Origin: Anderseniella sp.
GTDB lineage: Bacteria > Pseudomonadota > Alphaproteobacteria > Rhizobiales > Aestuariivirgaceae
Direction: 5' to 3'
DNA: 6,695 bases
Assembly: GCA_013041995.1 (NCBI GenBank)
Contig: JABDRA010000133.1
Span: 1 to 6,695 of the forward strand
The notes under the pieces are model-generated. The model saw nothing but the letters and a program-made list of their open reading frames with translations. It did not search any database and was not told where the DNA came from. Numbering within the stretch: the first letter of the stretch is position 1; each line of letters begins with the position of its first letter. Made by a program: the position numbers and the translations under genes. Shown here one piece after another: positions 5,025 to 6,695 of this stretch.

Positions 5025-6239
5025 ATGGTACTAGCGCTGAAAACATCCGGGATCAGACCTGCTGCGCCAACGTTCGAGGAAATTTTTCGCGACAGCGAGG
5101 AAGCCGCGGCAAGCCTGGACTGCGAAGCGCCGGTATTGTGTTTTTCACCGGCCACACTGGCAGCGCAGGCAAAGCAGTTCATTGATGGTTTTTCAGGCGA
5201 AGTCGCCTACGCAGTGAAAGCCAATCCGTGCCCGAAGGTGATAACGGTGCTGGCACAGGCAGGCGTGGATGTGTTCGACGTCGCCTCCACCATGGAAATG
5301 GAGGCAATTGCCCGGATCTGTCCCGGAGCTGAACTGCACTATCACAACCCGGTCAAGTCGCGCAGCGAGATTGCAACTGCATGGCATGCGTTTGGCTGCC
5401 GGCGATTTGCCGCCGACAGCCATGAAGAAATTTCCAAGATTGCTCAAACCGTCGGATCATCCATCGGTGTGGAAATCGCGATCCGCTTTTGCCTGCCTTC
5501 ACAAAAGGCCTCGGCACATGATTTCTCAAGCAAGTTTGGCGCCGATGAAAACACCGCTGCCGAACTGATGAAGCGTGCGGCTCAGTGTGGATTTGCGCCC
5601 GTTTTGACGTTCCATCCCGGCTCGCAGTGCACCGATCCGCAAGCATGGGTCAGACACATTGAAACCGCGGGACGAATTGCCGAGGCGGCTGGTATCACTC
5701 TCACACGGCTGAATGTGGGTGGCGGATTTCCGGCATGCTACTCAGGCAGTTCGGGCCCAGGCCTTGCGACCTACTTCCGAGCTATTGACGACAGTGTATC
5801 GGCCGTCTTCGGTGACAATCCCCCTGCCCTTGAATGTGAACCCGGACGCAGTATTGCAGCGCCCGCTTTTTCACTGCTCACCTCTGTGAAGCTGGTGCGT
5901 GCACGTTCCGCAGACCTGTTTTTGAACGACGGGATTTACGGTGGCCTCCTGGAAGTTACACAGGTGTCCGACCTGCTGCCGTTCTACCGGGTACTGCGAA
6001 ACGGACAGGTTGTTTCCACGACAGATCAACATGCATTTACGGTGTTTGGACCAACATGCGATCCGCTTGATGTGCTGCCGGTCCCCCTCCTGTTGCCATC
6101 TGATATTCGAGAAACCGATGTCATCGAGTTTGCCGGTATCGGCGCTTACGGCATGGCCACTGCGACCAACTTCAACGGATATGGTTCGGTGTCACAGGTC
6201 ACCGTGAAAAATGCCTATACCGGCGATAACAACTGCTAG
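5025..6239 (+). CDS. Fold-III PLP-dependent decarboxylase, ornithine/lysine decarboxylase-like
   Basis: The 404-residue protein is an alanine-racemase-fold (group IV) decarboxylase that would release CO2 from a basic amino acid to give a diamine such as putrescine, in the cytoplasm as a head-to-tail dimer. The PLP lysine is Lys65 in YAVKANP. The cofactor-stacking histidine is His197 in FHPGSQ. The phosphate-binding glycine loop is GGGFP (232-236), followed by EPGR (272-275). LNDGIYGG lies at 300-307, the catalytic cysteine and substrate aspartate are Cys345-Asp346 in FGPTCDPLD, and the late tyrosine is Tyr375 in GIGAYGMA. Cys-Asp in that loop points to ornithine decarboxylase; diaminopimelate decarboxylases carry Cys-Glu-Ser. 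HNPVK at 107-111 and a proline in HPGSQ, where HVGSQ is common, suggest a distinct subgroup, so lysine or another basic amino acid cannot be excluded. It is divergent from an Lrp-type regulator and converges with a thioesterase gene. Confidence 0.9.
   Translation: MVLALKTSGIRPAAPTFEEIFRDSEEAAASLDCEAPVLCFSPATLAAQAKQFIDGFSGEVAYAVKANPCPKVITVLAQAGVDVFDVASTMEMEAIARICPGAELHYHNPVKSRSEIATAWHAFGCRRFAADSHEEISKIAQTVGSSIGVEIAIRFCLPSQKASAHDFSSKFGADENTAAELMKRAAQCGFAPVLTFHPGSQCTDPQAWVRHIETAGRIAEAAGITLTRLNVGGGFPACYSGSSGPGLATYFRAIDDSVSAVFGDNPPALECEPGRSIAAPAFSLLTSVKLVRARSADLFLNDGIYGGLLEVTQVSDLLPFYRVLRNGQVVSTTDQHAFTVFGPTCDPLDVLPVPLLLPSDIRETDVIEFAGIGAYGMATATNFNGYGSVSQVTVKNAYTGDNNC
6236..6239. other. Shared stop codons of two convergent genes (CTAG)
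   Basis: The plus-strand decarboxylase ends with TAG at 6237-6239 and the minus-strand thioesterase ends with TAG at 6238-6236; both lie in the palindrome CTAG. There is no spacer between the genes and no T-tailed hairpin in either direction. The short stem ACGTC-GT-GACGT at 6246-6257, inside the thioesterase gene, is too weak to call a terminator. Confidence 0.9.
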
Positions 6240-6691
6240 CTCTTTACGTCGTGACGTCCCAACACTGTCATCATCGTCGCAGACAGGGTAGCGATGCGTT
6301 TACGCGTGCCATTGTTCAGCGCGAACGCCTCACCTTCACAGAACGTGATCGTGCGGCCCGGTTTAACAACCTGGCCTTCAAACATGAACGTCTCACCGGC
6401 AGCCGGCGCCAGCAGGTTGGTCTTCAACTCAACGGTCAGCACACCGGCATCGGCCGGCATCAGTGAAAGGGCCGCGTAACCGCATGCTGTGTCGAGCACG
6501 GTCGTGGTAACGCCCGCATGAATAAAGCCGTGCTGTTGGGTAAACCGGTCATCATGGTCCATTTCCATAATGACCCTGCCCGGCTCGACTGAGATCAACC
6601 GGGCCCCCATTGTGGCCAGGGCTACCTGACGGGCAAAGCTGTCCGCCACACGCTGTGCATAGTCTGTTGTTTGTGGCGTAAACTCTGTCAT
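6236..6691 (-). CDS. PaaI-family hotdog-fold thioesterase
   Basis: The 151-residue protein matches the length and pattern of PaaI/YbgC-like hotdog thioesterases, which hydrolyse acyl-CoA thioesters in the cytoplasm as tetramers. After an N-terminal helical stretch, residues 48-75 carry the hotdog-helix signature DRFTQQHGFIHAG followed by VLDTACGYAA. His58-Ala59-Gly60 takes the place of the PaaI HGG, and Asp67 is the likely catalytic acid. VELKTNLLAPAAG (87-99) and the final strands (FMFEGQVVKPGRT, IATLSATMMTV) are also typical. Substrate is unknown; aryl-CoA, as in phenylacetate breakdown, is only one possibility since no paa genes are visible. The ATG at 6689-6691 is likely, but only four bases lie upstream, so its ribosome binding site and any longer start fall outside the window. 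The 3' end shares CTAG with the convergent decarboxylase. Confidence 0.88.
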   Translation of the reverse strand: MTEFTPQTTDYAQRVADSFARQVALATMGARLISVEPGRVIMEMDHDDRFTQQHGFIHAGVTTTVLDTACGYAALSLMPADAGVLTVELKTNLLAPAAGETFMFEGQVVKPGRTITFCEGEAFALNNGTRKRIATLSATMMTVLGRHDVKS

Positions 6692-6695
6692 GCGG

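Noticed and set aside
4963..5034. A 23-codon open frame upstream of, and overlapping, the decarboxylase start, reminiscent of the speFL leader peptide of ornithine decarboxylase genes
   Set aside because: It has no Shine-Dalgarno sequence, its ATG falls in the candidate -10 element, and nothing in its peptide resembles a known ornithine-sensing leader. It is not supported beyond chance.
6246..6257. ACGTC-GT-GACGT stem near the convergent gene ends as a bidirectional terminator
   Set aside because: The stem is five base pairs with a two-base loop, has no T run, and is inside the thioesterase coding sequence.

Overview
The window reads as chromosomal DNA of an alphaproteobacterium, most likely Hyphomicrobiales or Rhodobacterales. 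This is inferred from moderately high GC, the protein flavour, and the pairing of a Do/HtrA protease directly with rarA, an order I recall from alphaproteobacterial genomes. It is densely coding, with six genes and no gene-free stretch over 140 bp. I see no tRNA, rRNA, CRISPR array, insertion sequence or other sign of a mobile element.

Left two thirds, minus strand (read right to left): an Lrp/AsnC-family regulator (4454-4888). Next comes a membrane-anchored protein joining a degenerate FHA-like domain in the cytoplasm to a trypsin-like protease in the periplasm (2777-4360). Then comes a secreted Do/HtrA protease with two PDZ domains (1249-2670), and rarA, a replication-associated AAA+ ATPase cut by the left edge (1-1234). 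The rarA ribosome binding site overlaps the protease stop codon, so those two are clearly one operon. The FHA-protease gene lies 106 bp upstream and may or may not share their transcript.

Right third: a fold-III PLP-dependent basic amino acid decarboxylase, probably acting on ornithine (5025-6239, plus strand), is transcribed divergently from the Lrp gene. The 136-bp AT-rich space between them holds three copies of a GACGAA/TTCGTC element: a perfect 10-bp inverted repeat plus an 11-bp palindrome. These sit on the candidate promoters of both genes, which suggests that the regulator controls both itself and the decarboxylase. The regulator gene has a perfect TATAAT six bases before its ATG and no Shine-Dalgarno sequence, so its mRNA is probably leaderless. 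A PaaI-type hotdog thioesterase (6236-6691, minus strand) converges on the decarboxylase; the two stop codons share the four bases CTAG.

The two least ordinary items are the FHA-like/transmembrane/coiled-coil/trypsin protein next to a Do protease, and the compact Lrp-decarboxylase control region. Everything else looks like ordinary, intact chromosomal genes.
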